A stretch of DNA of 64,000 bases from JACVRW01 sp963751835 (GTDB lineage Bacteria; Actinomycetota; Thermoleophilia; Solirubrobacterales; Thermoleophilaceae), in contig CAVVWD010000017.1 in the NCBI GenBank assembly GCA_963751835.1, forward strand, positions 1 through 64,000, written 5' to 3'. The notes below the pieces were generated by a model. That model saw only the letters and a list, made by a program, of their open reading frames with translations. It was not told where the DNA came from and did no database searches. The translations under genes and the position numbers were made by a program. This document shows, piece after piece, positions 49,006 to 57,432 of this stretch; within the stretch, counting starts at the first letter, position 1, and the number at the start of each line of letters is the position of its first letter.

Positions 49006-49554
49006 ATGGCCGCCAGCGACGCCCGGCTCGTGGAGCGCTTACCGCATGATCGAAGCGGCGAGGAGTTGCGCGAGCTGTACCGGCGCTACGCGGGCGAGCT
49101 GTTCGGCTTCGCGTGCAACGCGGTCGGCGACCGCGAGCTCGCCGAGGAGGTCGTGCAGGACGTCTTCGCCCGGCTCTGGCGGCACGCAGGCGACTACGAT
49201 CCGGGAAAGGCGAGCGTGCGCACGTGGCTCTACGCGATCGCTCGCAACCGGATCGTCGACGCGCGGCGCCGGGCCGCCGCGCGTCCCGGGCTCGCGCAAC
49301 CGGAGACGGAGGAGCGTGTCGAGGAGCTCGATCGCGAGCTCGAGCAGGCCGTCCTGCGCTGGCAGGTGGCCGCCGCGCTTGCGCGGCTGTCGCCCCAGCA
49401 CCGCGAGGTGATCCGCCTCTCGCACTGGGGCGGTCTCAGCCTGCGCGAGATCGCCGAGCGCAAGGGGATCCCGCTCGGCACCGCGAAGAGCCGCGCCTAC
49501 TACGCGCTTCAGAGCCTGCGCCTGATCCTCGACGAGATGGAGGTCGAGCGGTGA
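49006..49554 (+). CDS. ECF RNA polymerase sigma factor (SigK/SigL-like)
   Basis: The 182-residue sigma-70 family protein has region 2 (ELYRRYAGELFGFACNAVGD, ELAEEVVQDVFARLWRHAGD, VRTWLYAIARNRIVDARRRA) and region 4 (ALARLSPQHREVIRLSHWGG, LSLREIAERKGIPLGTAKSR). It lacks regions 1 and 3, as ECF factors do. It overlaps the anti-sigma gene by GTGA, the usual arrangement for a held-inactive pair. The signal and regulon are unknown. Confidence 0.93.
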   Translation: MAASDARLVERLPHDRSGEELRELYRRYAGELFGFACNAVGDRELAEEVVQDVFARLWRHAGDYDPGKASVRTWLYAIARNRIVDARRRAAARPGLAQPETEERVEELDRELEQAVLRWQVAAALARLSPQHREVIRLSHWGGLSLREIAERKGIPLGTAKSRAYYALQSLRLILDEMEVER

Positions 49555-50255
49555 GCGGCTGCCGCACACACGGCACGCTGCTCGGGGGCTATGTCCTCGG
49601 CGCACTCGACCCAGCGGAGATGGAGGCCGTGCGGCGCCATCTCGAGACGTGCTCCCAGTGCGAACGGGAGCAACGCAAGCTCTCGGGAGTCCCGAGCCTG
49701 CTCGATCAGATCGAGCCGGGCGACGTGCCGCCACCCGAGCTCTCGCCCGCGCTGGAGGAGATCGTGCTCGACCGCTTCGTCCGCGATCGGGAGGCGCCGC
49801 CCGAGCGCCGGGCGCCCGGCTGGCGCCGGGCGCCCGTGCTGGCCGCGGCGGCCGGCATCGCCGCGGCGCTCCTGGTGGCGCTGGTCGTGCTGCTGGCGAG
49901 CCAAAAGGAAGACACGGCGTACGCGAGCGCCGACCTGCGCGGCCGCGGACCGGCCGCGGACACCCGTGTCAAAGCCTGGCTCACCACCGTCGACGCGGGC
50001 ACGCACGTAAGTCTCACGGCGCGGCGACTTCCGGGCGATCGCGGCGACCTGTTCGAGCTCTGGTGCATCCGAACCGATGGCCGCTGGGTGAGCGGCGGCA
50101 CGTTCATGGCGGGCCCGAACGGGCGCGCGGCGGCGGAGTTGACTGCAGCCGTCGCGCCCGGCGCCTATCACAAGATCGTCGTGACCCGCATTCCCGCCGA
50201 GGCGCCCGAGGGCGCGCGCGGAACGATGGTGCTCGGCGGGAAGCTGAAGTACTGA
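49551..50255 (+). CDS. Membrane-anchored anti-sigma factor (HCC zinc finger, RskA-like)
   Basis: The 234-residue protein starts with an anti-sigma domain, TLLGGYVLGALDPAEMEAVR then HLETCSQCE (H-x3-C-x2-C zinc motif), has one transmembrane helix (VLAAAAGIAAALLVALVVLL) and an extracytoplasmic RskA-like beta domain (GDRGDLFELWCIRTDGRWVS, GAYHKIVVTRIP). It should hold the upstream ECF sigma factor at the membrane until regulated proteolysis. The pair is typical of actinobacterial SigK/RskA-type systems. Confidence 0.9.
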   Translation: MSGCRTHGTLLGGYVLGALDPAEMEAVRRHLETCSQCEREQRKLSGVPSLLDQIEPGDVPPPELSPALEEIVLDRFVRDREAPPERRAPGWRRAPVLAAAAGIAAALLVALVVLLASQKEDTAYASADLRGRGPAADTRVKAWLTTVDAGTHVSLTARRLPGDRGDLFELWCIRTDGRWVSGGTFMAGPNGRAAAELTAAVAPGAYHKIVVTRIPAEAPEGARGTMVLGGKLKY

Positions 50256-50273
50256 GGAACGGCTGAAGCCTGT

Positions 50274-51122
50274 TCACTTGAGCAGGCGCGAAAGCCGGCG
50301 GTCTTTCAACACGCGTCCGCCGGTCTGCTCCTCGGGGCAGTAGCACATGACGTAGTCCTTGAAGTGGATGGCCTCGATGCGCGTGCCGCAGCGTGGGCAG
50401 TCCTCACCGGCGCGGCGGTGGACCTGGAGCGGCATAGGCAGCTTGTCGGGGACGCTGTCGCCGATCACTTCCTCGTAGTGGTCGAGGGCGCCGCCGAGCA
50501 CCTCGTCGCACGCGCCGCGCAGCGTCTCGAGCTGGTCGGCGTCCAGGTCGGAGCCCTTCTGGAAGGGCGAGAGCCGGGCCGTCCAGAGCAGCTCGTCCAC
50601 CCAGGAGCGCCCAATGCCGGCGATAGTGCGCTGGTCGCGCAGCAGCGGGTGGAGATGCCGCGGCTGGTCTAGCAGCCGGGCGAACTCTTCGGGCTCCGGC
50701 GCCGGAAACGCGTCGGGCCCAAGTCCGTCGACGGCGTCGTCCTCGGCGACGCGCTCGGCACGCAGGAGCTTCGCCCACGCCCGCTGCTGAGTGCCGAACT
50801 CGCGCAGCCGCAGCTCGCGACCGTCCTCGAGGCGTACGAGCACGCGCGAGGCGCGGTCGCGCAGGGAGGCGCGCGTGTCGAACAGCTGGAGCCGCCCCGC
50901 GGACATCAGGTGGATGAGGAGCGTGAGGTCGCCCGCCTCCACGGCGAGCATCTTGCCGATACGCCGGACCCCGTTTGTCTCGAGCCCGGCCAGCGCCTCG
51001 AGCGGCGGATCGAAGGTCTTCAGCGCAACGAGTCCCGGAGCAAGCGCCGACTCGATCCGCGCGCCCGAAAGCCCGCGACTCAGGCGGCGCGCGGTGATCT
51101 CGACCTCGGGGAGCTCGGGCAT
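50274..51122 (-). CDS. Fpg/Nei-family DNA glycosylase / AP lyase
   Basis: The 282-residue base-excision repair enzyme has the catalytic N-terminus MPELPEVEITARRLSRGLSG (Pro1 nucleophile, Glu2), the helix-two-turn-helix region RTIAGIGRSWVDELLWTARL and a C-terminal zinc finger CPRCG-x16-CYCPEEQTGG. Whether it prefers 8-oxoguanine (Fpg) or oxidised pyrimidines (Nei) cannot be said. TAGTCT 7 nt upstream supports ATG 51122. Confidence 0.9.
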   Translation of the reverse strand: MPELPEVEITARRLSRGLSGARIESALAPGLVALKTFDPPLEALAGLETNGVRRIGKMLAVEAGDLTLLIHLMSAGRLQLFDTRASLRDRASRVLVRLEDGRELRLREFGTQQRAWAKLLRAERVAEDDAVDGLGPDAFPAPEPEEFARLLDQPRHLHPLLRDQRTIAGIGRSWVDELLWTARLSPFQKGSDLDADQLETLRGACDEVLGGALDHYEEVIGDSVPDKLPMPLQVHRRAGEDCPRCGTRIEAIHFKDYVMCYCPEEQTGGRVLKDRRLSRLLK

Positions 51123-51129
51123 GCCGTCA

Positions 51130-51135
51130 AGACTA
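51130..51135 (-). promoter_or_regulatory. -10 box (TAGTCT) of the DNA glycosylase gene
   Basis: Minus strand, 7 nt before ATG 51122. Confidence 0.45.
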
Positions 51136-51162
51136 GGCAGGGGTCCACACGGCGGCGGGGGC

Positions 51163-51168
51163 TACGCT
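51163..51168 (+). promoter_or_regulatory. -10 box (TACGCT) of rpiB
   Basis: Ends 6 nt before ATG 51175. Confidence 0.45.
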
Positions 51169-51174
51169 CCCTGC

Positions 51175-51612
51175 ATGCGCATCGCGGTTTCCGCTGACGA
51201 GCGAACGGGGGTGGCGGAGGCCGTCGTCGAGGAGCTTCGGAAGCGTGGCCACGAGCCGTTCGTGCACGGCGCGCTCAACGACGAGGAGCGCGACGACTGG
51301 GCCTGGGCCAGCGAGGCCGCCGCCCGCGACGTCGCCGAGGGGCGTGCTGACCAGGCGGTCGTCTGCTGCTGGACTGGCACCGGGGCGTCGATTGCCGCGA
51401 ACAAGGTGGCGGGGGTTCGGGCAGCTCTATGCGGTGACGCGGAGACGGCCCGGGGCGCCCGCACCTGGAACGACGCCAACGTCCTGGCACTCTCGCTGCG
51501 AAGCACAAGCGAAGCGGTGCTCGAAGAGATCCTCGACGGCTGGTTCGAGACCAAGCCGAGCGATGAGGCAGCGGACGTGGAGAACGTCCGCCATTTGGAC
51601 GAGATCGCCTAA
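51175..51612 (+). CDS. RpiB/LacAB-family sugar-phosphate isomerase
   Basis: The 145-residue protein reads MRIAVSADERTGVAEAVVEE and has the RpiB phosphate/active-site block VVCCWTGTGASIAANKVAGV with RAALCGDAETARGARTWNDA-NVLALSLR. RpiB interconverts ribose-5- and ribulose-5-phosphate. The usual catalytic Cys in CGTGIG is shifted: here the motif is CWTGTGASIAANK with Cys two to three residues earlier, so substrate or mechanism may differ from standard RpiB. Confidence 0.85.
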   Translation: MRIAVSADERTGVAEAVVEELRKRGHEPFVHGALNDEERDDWAWASEAAARDVAEGRADQAVVCCWTGTGASIAANKVAGVRAALCGDAETARGARTWNDANVLALSLRSTSEAVLEEILDGWFETKPSDEAADVENVRHLDEIA

Positions 51613-51628
51613 GGTCGCGGATCGTCCA

Positions 51629-52772
51629 TTAGCGCGACGTGTCCCCGAAGCCCAGCCGGAATCGCTTCGTTATCCCCCGCAGGCCTCGCCAGCGAGCAAG
51701 CGCCGCGTACCTCCCCGGCACGTCCAGGCGCGGCAGCAAGGTGACCCGTCCGCCCGCGTCGGTGCGCTTGCGGGCGCTCGCGAGCGTGACCGTGGCGCCC
51801 TCGACAGGTCTGCCGCGGCGCGTCACACGCACCGATACTCGCGGCCGTGTGGTCAGCGCAGCCGTGGCGCGGGCGCTCAGTCGCAGCCCCGGGCGGCCGC
51901 GGGCGGGTAGGAAGTGGAGCAGTCCGACGGTCGGCCCGAAGGTCGGCTGGAGCGCGAGCGGCGCGATCAGCCAGTGGAGCTCGCCGTTCAGCAGGCTCAT
52001 CGTGTGCAGCCCCTCCGCCTCGCCTTGCACGCCGGAAAGCTCGACCTCGAGCCGGCGCGCGCCGCTGCCGGTGTTGATCGACCACACCTGATAGGTGCTC
52101 CCGGTCGCGCCCGCCAGGAACAGGCGGCCGCCGCGGAACGCCGCCCCGGTCACGCCGCTCGGCGGCACGGCGCCCGCCAGGCGCCGTACGGAGCGGATCG
52201 GGGCGCCGGCCGGGGCCGCGTGCGCGGCCGTGACGTCGGCAGGCGCGGTAGGCGAGCAGGTCACGACCGCTGGAGGTCCAGAGCAGCTTGCCGTCCGGCG
52301 AGGCCTCGACCCACATCGCCTTGGGGATCTCCGCCGGGTCGAGCTTGACGTAGTAGCGGAACGCCAGCGTCGAGGGGTCCGCAACGCCGATCGAGCCGGT
52401 CCCGCACGTGTTGCCGCCGCCGGGCGCTCCCGGCGAGAAGCACTCAAGCGGCAGCAGCACACGGCCGCCCTCCCCGCGATGCCAGGAGATGTCGCCCACG
52501 TGGTTGTAACCCTCGGTCGCCAGCACCGTTGCCGGGATGGCTGTGTCGAGCCCAGCGCGCTCACGCAGCGACGGGGTCGTCCTGTAGAGGCCCTGGAACA
52601 ACCCGCTGAAGAACACCTGACGCGCATCGGGCGGCGAGCTCACGCCCTGCCAGTACGAGATCGAGACCGAGCTGTAGCCGGTCAGGATCCAGCGGCCCGG
52701 ATCGCGTGCCGAGGCCGCGGCGGCCAGCACGAGAAGAGCCGCGAGCGGAATCGTCGCGAGTAGACGCCTCAC
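51629..52772 (-). pseudogene. Secreted propeller-like protein with C-terminal Ig-like domain, frame-disrupted
   Basis: GTG 52772 opens a signal peptide (RRLLATIPLAALLVLAAAAS-A) and a domain with GRWILTGYSSVSISYWQGVS, ATVLATEGYNHVGDISWHRG, PLECFSPGAPGGGNTCGTGS and AMWVEASPDGKLLWTSSGRD-LLAYRA. At about 52240 one extra base shifts the frame; it continues DVTAAHAAPAGAPIRSVRRL, GATGSTYQVWSINTGSGARR and a carboxypeptidase-regulatory or Ig-like end (PRVSVRVTRRGRPVEGATVT). Joined length ~380 residues. Enzyme motifs are absent. It overlaps the MFS stop by GTGA. Confidence 0.65.
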
Positions 52773-54010
52773 GCGGCTGAGCCTAGCCGGGCCCGGCCGT
52801 CGGGCAGCGGCGTGCGCTCGGGATCGCGCACGCCGGGGATGAAGATCACCAGCACCGTGAGGAGGCCGAGCACGCCCGCGCCGGCGAGCGTCGCACGGGC
52901 GCCCACGGCCTCCGCAATCGGCCCCGTCAGCGCGAACGACACGGGCGTCAGCCCGATCGACACGAACCAGTCGACGCTCGTGACCCTGCCGAGCATCTCG
53001 GCCGGGACCAGCGTGTACATGAGCATGCTCCAGACAAGGAGTCCGGTCGTTGCAAAGCCGAACGAGAAGAACGCCAGCACGCACATCTGCCAGGACGCGC
53101 CCGCGAGCGCCAGGCCGATGTCGAGGCCGGTCCCCACGCCCCATGCGCTCCACATGAAGGTCACGTGGCGGCGTGGGAGGCCCGTGAGGCTCAGAATGAC
53201 GGCGGCGGCGATCGATCCGAGCCCGCCGACCGCGAGCACGGTCCCGAAGGTGGCGGCGTCGCCGCCGAGCTCGTTCTTGATGATGTACGGGAGCAGCACC
53301 TCCATCGGCCCGTAGGTGAAGAGGAGGAAGAGCGCCGCGCCGGCCAGCGTCGCCCACAGCCACGCGTGCGCGCGCACGTACGCGAAGCCCTCGGCCAGAT
53401 CCCGGCGCATCGACCCGCTCCCCTCGCGTGCTGGTGGTTGGCGCGACATCAGCCCGATCACGACCGCCGAGATCGCGAACGTCGCGGCGTCGACCACGAA
53501 GGCGGCGCCCACGTCGAACAGCGCGATCAGCAGACCACCCAGGGCGGGGCCCGCGAAACGCAGGCCGAGCGGCTCGATCAGCTCGCGCACGGCGTTCGCC
53601 TGGAGCAGCTCGTCGTGCGGCACGATGTCCGGAACGACCGCCCCGAACGCGGGCTGGAAGAGCGCCTCGCCGATCCCGTAGATGACCACGAGCACGATTA
53701 CGTGCCACAGCTCGGCGGTCCCGCCCAGTGCCAGGACGGCTATGGCGCCGATCGCGACGCAGCGAAGCAGATCGCCGGCGATCATCAGCCGACGGCGCTC
53801 GAGGCGGTCGCTGAGGACGCCCGCGATCAGGAGCGCGACGACCATCGGGAGCGTCCACGCCAAGCCCACCAGGGCCAGCGCGCTCGGCTCGTTGGAGATG
53901 TCGAGCACGAGCCAGGCGATGGCGACCAGGTAGATGCCGTCGCCGACGAGCGAGACGGCCTGACCCAGCCAGAGCAGCCCGAAGTCACGGTGACGCAGAA
54001 CGCGCAGCAT
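52769..54010 (-). CDS. MFS transporter (MFS_3 / EntS-like)
   Basis: The 413-residue protein has 12 predicted helices, starting HRDFGLLWLGQAVSLVGDGI and with motif A-like LIAGVLSDRLERRRLMIAGD. The pattern fits the MFS_3 group that includes siderophore and drug exporters. The substrate is unknown. It lies downstream of the cupredoxin gene behind a hairpin, and upstream of the secreted protein with a 4-nt overlap. Confidence 0.87.
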   Translation of the reverse strand: MLRVLRHRDFGLLWLGQAVSLVGDGIYLVAIAWLVLDISNEPSALALVGLAWTLPMVVALLIAGVLSDRLERRRLMIAGDLLRCVAIGAIAVLALGGTAELWHVIVLVVIYGIGEALFQPAFGAVVPDIVPHDELLQANAVRELIEPLGLRFAGPALGGLLIALFDVGAAFVVDAATFAISAVVIGLMSRQPPAREGSGSMRRDLAEGFAYVRAHAWLWATLAGAALFLLFTYGPMEVLLPYIIKNELGGDAATFGTVLAVGGLGSIAAAVILSLTGLPRRHVTFMWSAWGVGTGLDIGLALAGASWQMCVLAFFSFGFATTGLLVWSMLMYTLVPAEMLGRVTSVDWFVSIGLTPVSFALTGPIAEAVGARATLAGAGVLGLLTVLVIFIPGVRDPERTPLPDGRARLGSAA

Positions 54011-54030
54011 CAGCCGGAGAGCGTCTCATG

Positions 54031-54049
54031 GCCGGGCGCCGCGCCCGGC
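54031..54049 (-). terminator. Hairpin between the cupredoxin and MFS genes
   Basis: GCCGGGCG-CCG-CGCCCGGC is a perfect 8-bp stem with a 3-nt loop, starting 5 nt after the cupredoxin stop on the minus strand. It may reduce read-through into the MFS gene. Confidence 0.6.
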
Positions 54050-54054
54050 CGGCG

Positions 54055-54651
54055 TCAGCGAATGACGGTGTTCACGACCGACTTCTTGTCGAAGTCGTCG
54101 GTGAATATGGTCTTGGCCCGGTACTGACCTGGCTTGAGCTTCTTGATGACGATCGAGTGCTTGCCCGGCCGGAGGCGCTTGCTCGTGGCCGAGCGCTTGG
54201 CGGCGCCGCTGAGCTCGATCTCCACCTTCGCCGCCTCGACCAGCGTGAAGCTGAACGTGACCTTGCTGCCGCGCCGCACCCACCTGATCCTCGACTGCGA
54301 CTTCTTGTGCTCGTCCGTCCCCACCACGACCGTGCCCTTCATGAAGGACTGGTGCGGGATGCAGATGTAGCTGAAGCGGCCGGGGGTATCGAAGGTGTGC
54401 TGGAAACTGGTGCCGGGAGCGGCCAGCGCCGGACCCGAGTTCCATGACTCCGGCTGACCGCGATCGCTCGTGGTCGTGTGGCCGGCTGCGACGAAGTTCC
54501 AGGTGACCGTCTCGCCCACGCCCACCTGAACCTCCTTCTCAATGAACTCGAAATCGAACACGTTCACCGACGCGTCCGCCGCCTGCGCGGGCGAGGCCAG
54601 GGCGAGCGGGCTGAGCACGGCGAGCGGGATCAGGAGGCGCTTCGGTCGCAT
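54055..54651 (-). CDS. Secreted cupredoxin (plastocyanin/azurin-like) protein
   Basis: From ATG 54651 the 198-residue protein has a signal peptide (RPKRLLIPLAVLSPLALASP-AQA) and a cupredoxin domain with type-1 copper ligands: His in FVAAGHTTTSD, Cys and His in FSYICIPHQSFM, and Met in the same stretch. A second ~90-residue beta domain follows (VTFSFTLVEAAKVEIELSGA). It probably carries electrons or copper outside the cell. An upstream ATG at 54663 lies inside the TATGCT -10 box, so 54651 is the better start. Confidence 0.85.
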   Translation of the reverse strand: MRPKRLLIPLAVLSPLALASPAQAADASVNVFDFEFIEKEVQVGVGETVTWNFVAAGHTTTSDRGQPESWNSGPALAAPGTSFQHTFDTPGRFSYICIPHQSFMKGTVVVGTDEHKKSQSRIRWVRRGSKVTFSFTLVEAAKVEIELSGAAKRSATSKRLRPGKHSIVIKKLKPGQYRAKTIFTDDFDKKSVVNTVIR

Positions 54652-54658
54652 CGTCGGC

Positions 54659-54664
54659 AGCATA
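54659..54664 (-). promoter_or_regulatory. -10 box (TATGCT) of the cupredoxin gene
   Basis: Minus strand, 7 nt before ATG 54651; it contains the rejected upstream ATG 54663. Confidence 0.5.
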
Positions 54665-54694
54665 GACAGGCGGGAACGGCGTTCGATTCGGGGT

Positions 54695-54700
54695 TAGGAT
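54695..54700 (+). promoter_or_regulatory. -10 box (TAGGAT) of the phosphotransferase-HAD operon
   Basis: Ends 10 nt before ATG 54711. The in-frame GTG 54702 is 1 nt away and therefore unlikely to be the start. Confidence 0.45.
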
Positions 54701-54710
54701 CGTGGCGCGG

Positions 54711-55781
54711 ATGAGGCCACCCGAGGTTGTCGACACCCCGCGCGAGGCGGAAGCGCTAGAGCTCCCGCCGCTCGTGGTACGCGAGCCGCTCGAGGCTTTC
54801 CTCGACGACCAGGGAATGGGCACGGGGCGAATCGAGGTGGAGCGGATCGGCGAGGGCCACTCCAACATCACGTTCCTCGTGACCCGCGCAGACGCGCGCG
54901 TCGTGCTACGGCGCCCGCCCCGCCCCCCGCTCCCGCCCTCGGCTCACGACGTGCTCCGCGAGGCGCGGCTCCTCAGCGCGCTCGAAGCCACGCCCGTGCG
55001 CGTGCCGCGCGTGCTCGCGACGTGCGATGACGAGTCCGTGCTCGGCGTGCCCTTCTACCTGATGGAGGAGATGCACGGGAGCGTGATCACGACCGACATC
55101 CCCGCGGCGCTCGACAACCCGGCCGAGCGCAGGCGCATCTGCGAGGAGCTCGTGGACCGGCTCGTCGAGATCCACTCGGTGGACTGGCAGGCATGCGGGC
55201 TCGAGGGGTACGGCAAGCCGACCGGCTACCTCGAGCGCCAGCTGCGGCGCTTCAACGGGCTCTGGGAGCACAACAAGACGCGCGAGCTCCCGGTTGTCGA
55301 GGAGGTGGGCGGGTGGCTCGCCGACAACATGCCCGAGTCGCCCCCGTCGACGATCGTGCACGGCGACTACCGGCTCGGAAACCTCATGGTCAGGAACGAG
55401 GCGCCGGCGCGGGTCGTCGCCGTCTTCGATTGGGAGCTCTCGACGATCGGCGACCCGCTCGCCGATCTCGGCTACCTCACCGCCACCTGGGCACAGGCCG
55501 GTGACCCGGAGGACATCGCGTACGCGAGCCTGTCGGTGGCCACGCGGCGCGAGGGCTTCATGAAGCGCGACGAGCTGATCGCGCGCTACGAGCAGCTGAG
55601 CGGACGCTCGATGGCGGCAGTCAACTGGTACCAGACGCTGGCGCTGTGGCGCGCCGCGGTGTTCATGGAGGGCAACTACAAGCGCTTCTCGATGGGCAAC
55701 TCGGATGACCCCTACCTTGGCCTCTTCGACACCGGCGTACCGGCCCTCGCCGACAAGGCGCGGGAGATAGCCCACTCGTGA
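54711..55781 (+). CDS. APH-family phosphotransferase (acyl-CoA-dehydrogenase-associated type)
   Basis: The 356-residue kinase-fold protein has the nucleotide loop RIGEGHSNITFLVTRADARV, catalytic loop TIVHGDYRLGNLMVRNEAPA and metal motif AVFDWELSTIGDPLADLGYL, as in aminoglycoside/choline kinase-like proteins. The pattern fits the group fused to or beside acyl-CoA dehydrogenases (ACAD10/11-like), which phosphorylate 4-hydroxy-acyl-CoA. The downstream HAD gene, joined by a GTGA overlap, fits as the other half of the human ACAD10-type HAD-APH pairing. The substrate is not proven; antibiotic resistance is unlikely. Confidence 0.85.
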   Translation: MRPPEVVDTPREAEALELPPLVVREPLEAFLDDQGMGTGRIEVERIGEGHSNITFLVTRADARVVLRRPPRPPLPPSAHDVLREARLLSALEATPVRVPRVLATCDDESVLGVPFYLMEEMHGSVITTDIPAALDNPAERRRICEELVDRLVEIHSVDWQACGLEGYGKPTGYLERQLRRFNGLWEHNKTRELPVVEEVGGWLADNMPESPPSTIVHGDYRLGNLMVRNEAPARVVAVFDWELSTIGDPLADLGYLTATWAQAGDPEDIAYASLSVATRREGFMKRDELIARYEQLSGRSMAAVNWYQTLALWRAAVFMEGNYKRFSMGNSDDPYLGLFDTGVPALADKAREIAHS

Positions 55782-56389
55782 GAGGGCTGCTCGTCGACTT
55801 CGGCGGGGTCCTCACGAGCAACGTATTCGAGTCCTTCCGGACGTTCAGCGCGGAGGAGGGCCTCGACCCGGACGTCATCCGAACTCTCTTCCGCGAAGAG
55901 CCGCGTGCACTCGAGGCGGTGCGAGCGCTCGAGACCGGCACGATCAGCGAGGACGAGTTCGGCGAGAGCTTCGGCGAGCTGCTCGAGCTCGAGCAGGCGC
56001 GCCGCCCCAGGTTGGTCGAGCGCATGTTCGGCCACATCGCGCCGGACGAGCCGATGCTCGACGCGCTCCGGCGCGCCCGAGCGCAGGGCATCCGAACAGG
56101 CCTGATCTCGAACTCGATGGGGGCCGGCCGCTACGACCGCTCGCTCTTCCCCGAGCTGTTCGACGGTGTCGTGATCTCGGGCGACGTGGGACTCCACAAG
56201 CCCCAGCCCGAGATCTTCGAGCTCGGCTGCGAGCGGGTGGGGCTGCCGCCGCGCGACTGCGTGTTCGTGGACGACCTGCGCGAGAACTGCGAGGGCGCCG
56301 AGGCGGTGGGCATGACCGCCGTCCTCCACCGCGGCGCCGAGAGCACGCTTCCGCGCCTCGAGGCGCTGTTCGGCGTGGCGCTGCGCTAG
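55778..56389 (+). CDS. HAD-superfamily hydrolase, type IA
   Basis: The 203-residue protein has motif I RGLLVDFGGVLTSN, motif II GLISNSMG, motif III Lys in VGLHKPQPEIFELG and motif IV CVFVDDLRENCEGAEAVGMT. In motif I the second Asp (usual DxD/DxG-x-L) is replaced: the motif reads D-F-G-G-V-L, common in the ACAD10-like subgroup. Coupled to the upstream APH-type kinase. Confidence 0.87.
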   Translation: MRGLLVDFGGVLTSNVFESFRTFSAEEGLDPDVIRTLFREEPRALEAVRALETGTISEDEFGESFGELLELEQARRPRLVERMFGHIAPDEPMLDALRRARAQGIRTGLISNSMGAGRYDRSLFPELFDGVVISGDVGLHKPQPEIFELGCERVGLPPRDCVFVDDLRENCEGAEAVGMTAVLHRGAESTLPRLEALFGVALR

Positions 56390-56393
56390 TGAC

Positions 56394-56732
56394 CTAGATC
56401 CCGGGCAGCCTCTTGAGCAGCGTCTGCAGGCCGAGGATCGACTCGTTCACCCGCGTCAGGCTCTGCTCGAGGGCCTCGGCGGTCTCGTCGAGGTCGGTGA
56501 CCTCGCGGTGGAGGGGCTCGAGCCACTCATGCAGCGCGCGCACCTCGACCTTGAGGCTCTCGATCTGGGCCGACAGCTCGTCCTCCACCCTCGGCAGCTC
56601 CGTCAAGGAGCGCGATATCGAAGCGAGGTCGCCCTCGTGGGCGGCGAGCTCCCGGAGGACCGTGGCGACCGTGTTGAGGTCGTCCAGGGCACGCAAGACG
56701 AGGCGGGGCGGCACGGACAGGCGATCGAGCAT
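56394..56732 (-). CDS. Coiled-coil protein of unknown function (112 aa)
   Basis: Heptad-like pattern throughout: LRALDDLNTVATVLRELAAH, LPRVEDELSAQIESLKVEVR, VTDLDETAEALEQSLTRVNE. No cysteines or membrane helix. Convergent with the HAD gene (4 nt) and divergent from the next HAD gene. No recognised family; an oligomeric or scaffold-like role is only suggested. Confidence 0.6.
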   Translation of the reverse strand: MLDRLSVPPRLVLRALDDLNTVATVLRELAAHEGDLASISRSLTELPRVEDELSAQIESLKVEVRALHEWLEPLHREVTDLDETAEALEQSLTRVNESILGLQTLLKRLPGI

Positions 56733-56760
56733 CGGGCGATCAGTCTGTCAGGCTCGGGGC

Positions 56761-57432
56761 ATGCTGCTCGTGCTCTGGGACGTCGACGGGACGCTCGTCC
56801 ACACGGCGGGTCATGGGGGCCATGCCTTCGCGGACGCGTTCGAGACGGTCACGGGACGGAGCGCCACTCGCGTCCCCTTCGCGGGGCGCACGGACCATCA
56901 GATTGCGCTCGCGATGCTGGAGGGCGAGCGGGAGCACCTGCCGCGCGTGCTGGCCGAGCTCGAGGCGGCGCTCAACACCCGCCGTGAGGCGATCGCAGCC
57001 GAGGGCCGCACCTACCCCGGCGTGCCCGAGACGCTCGCCGCCCTGCACGAGCGCGCTGACGTGATCAACTCGCTGCTCACTGGCAACATCGAGGCGAACG
57101 CCGCGCTCAAGGTCAGCGCGTTCGGGCTCGAGCGCTGGCTCGACTTCGGAGTCGGGGCCTACGGATCAGATCCCCACGAGGAGCGCTACGAGCTCGTGGC
57201 GATCGCGCGCGAGCGGGCGGCGCGCAAGTACGGTGAGCCCGCCGGCGCGGTGCTGGTGGGCGACACCCCGCTCGACGTGCGCGCCGCGCGCGGGGCGGGC
57301 GCCCGGGCGGTGGCCGTGGCGACCGGATTCTCGGATCTCGACGAGCTGCGCGCCGCGGAGCCGGATGCGCTTCTCGAGGATCTGAGCGACACCGAGGCCG
57401 CGGTCCGCGCGATCACCGGCTCTTCCACTTGA
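56761..57432 (+). CDS. HAD-superfamily hydrolase (phosphoglycolate phosphatase-like)
   Basis: The 223-residue protein has DVDGTLVHTAGHGGHAFADA (motif I D-x-D), a helical cap, SLLTGNIEANAALKV (motif II Thr) and GAVLVGDTPLDVRAARGAGA (motif IV). It resembles Gph/PhoX-type type-IA HAD phosphatases. Start ATG 56761; a longer open frame upstream has no family similarity. Its last 20 nt overlap the convergent redox gene. Confidence 0.85.
   Translation: MLLVLWDVDGTLVHTAGHGGHAFADAFETVTGRSATRVPFAGRTDHQIALAMLEGEREHLPRVLAELEAALNTRREAIAAEGRTYPGVPETLAALHERADVINSLLTGNIEANAALKVSAFGLERWLDFGVGAYGSDPHEERYELVAIARERAARKYGEPAGAVLVGDTPLDVRAARGAGARAVAVATGFSDLDELRAAEPDALLEDLSDTEAAVRAITGSST

Noticed and set aside
54711..55781. 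Aminoglycoside resistance gene
   Set aside because: The kinase motifs are of the broad APH superfamily; pattern and HAD partner fit the metabolic ACAD10-like subgroup.
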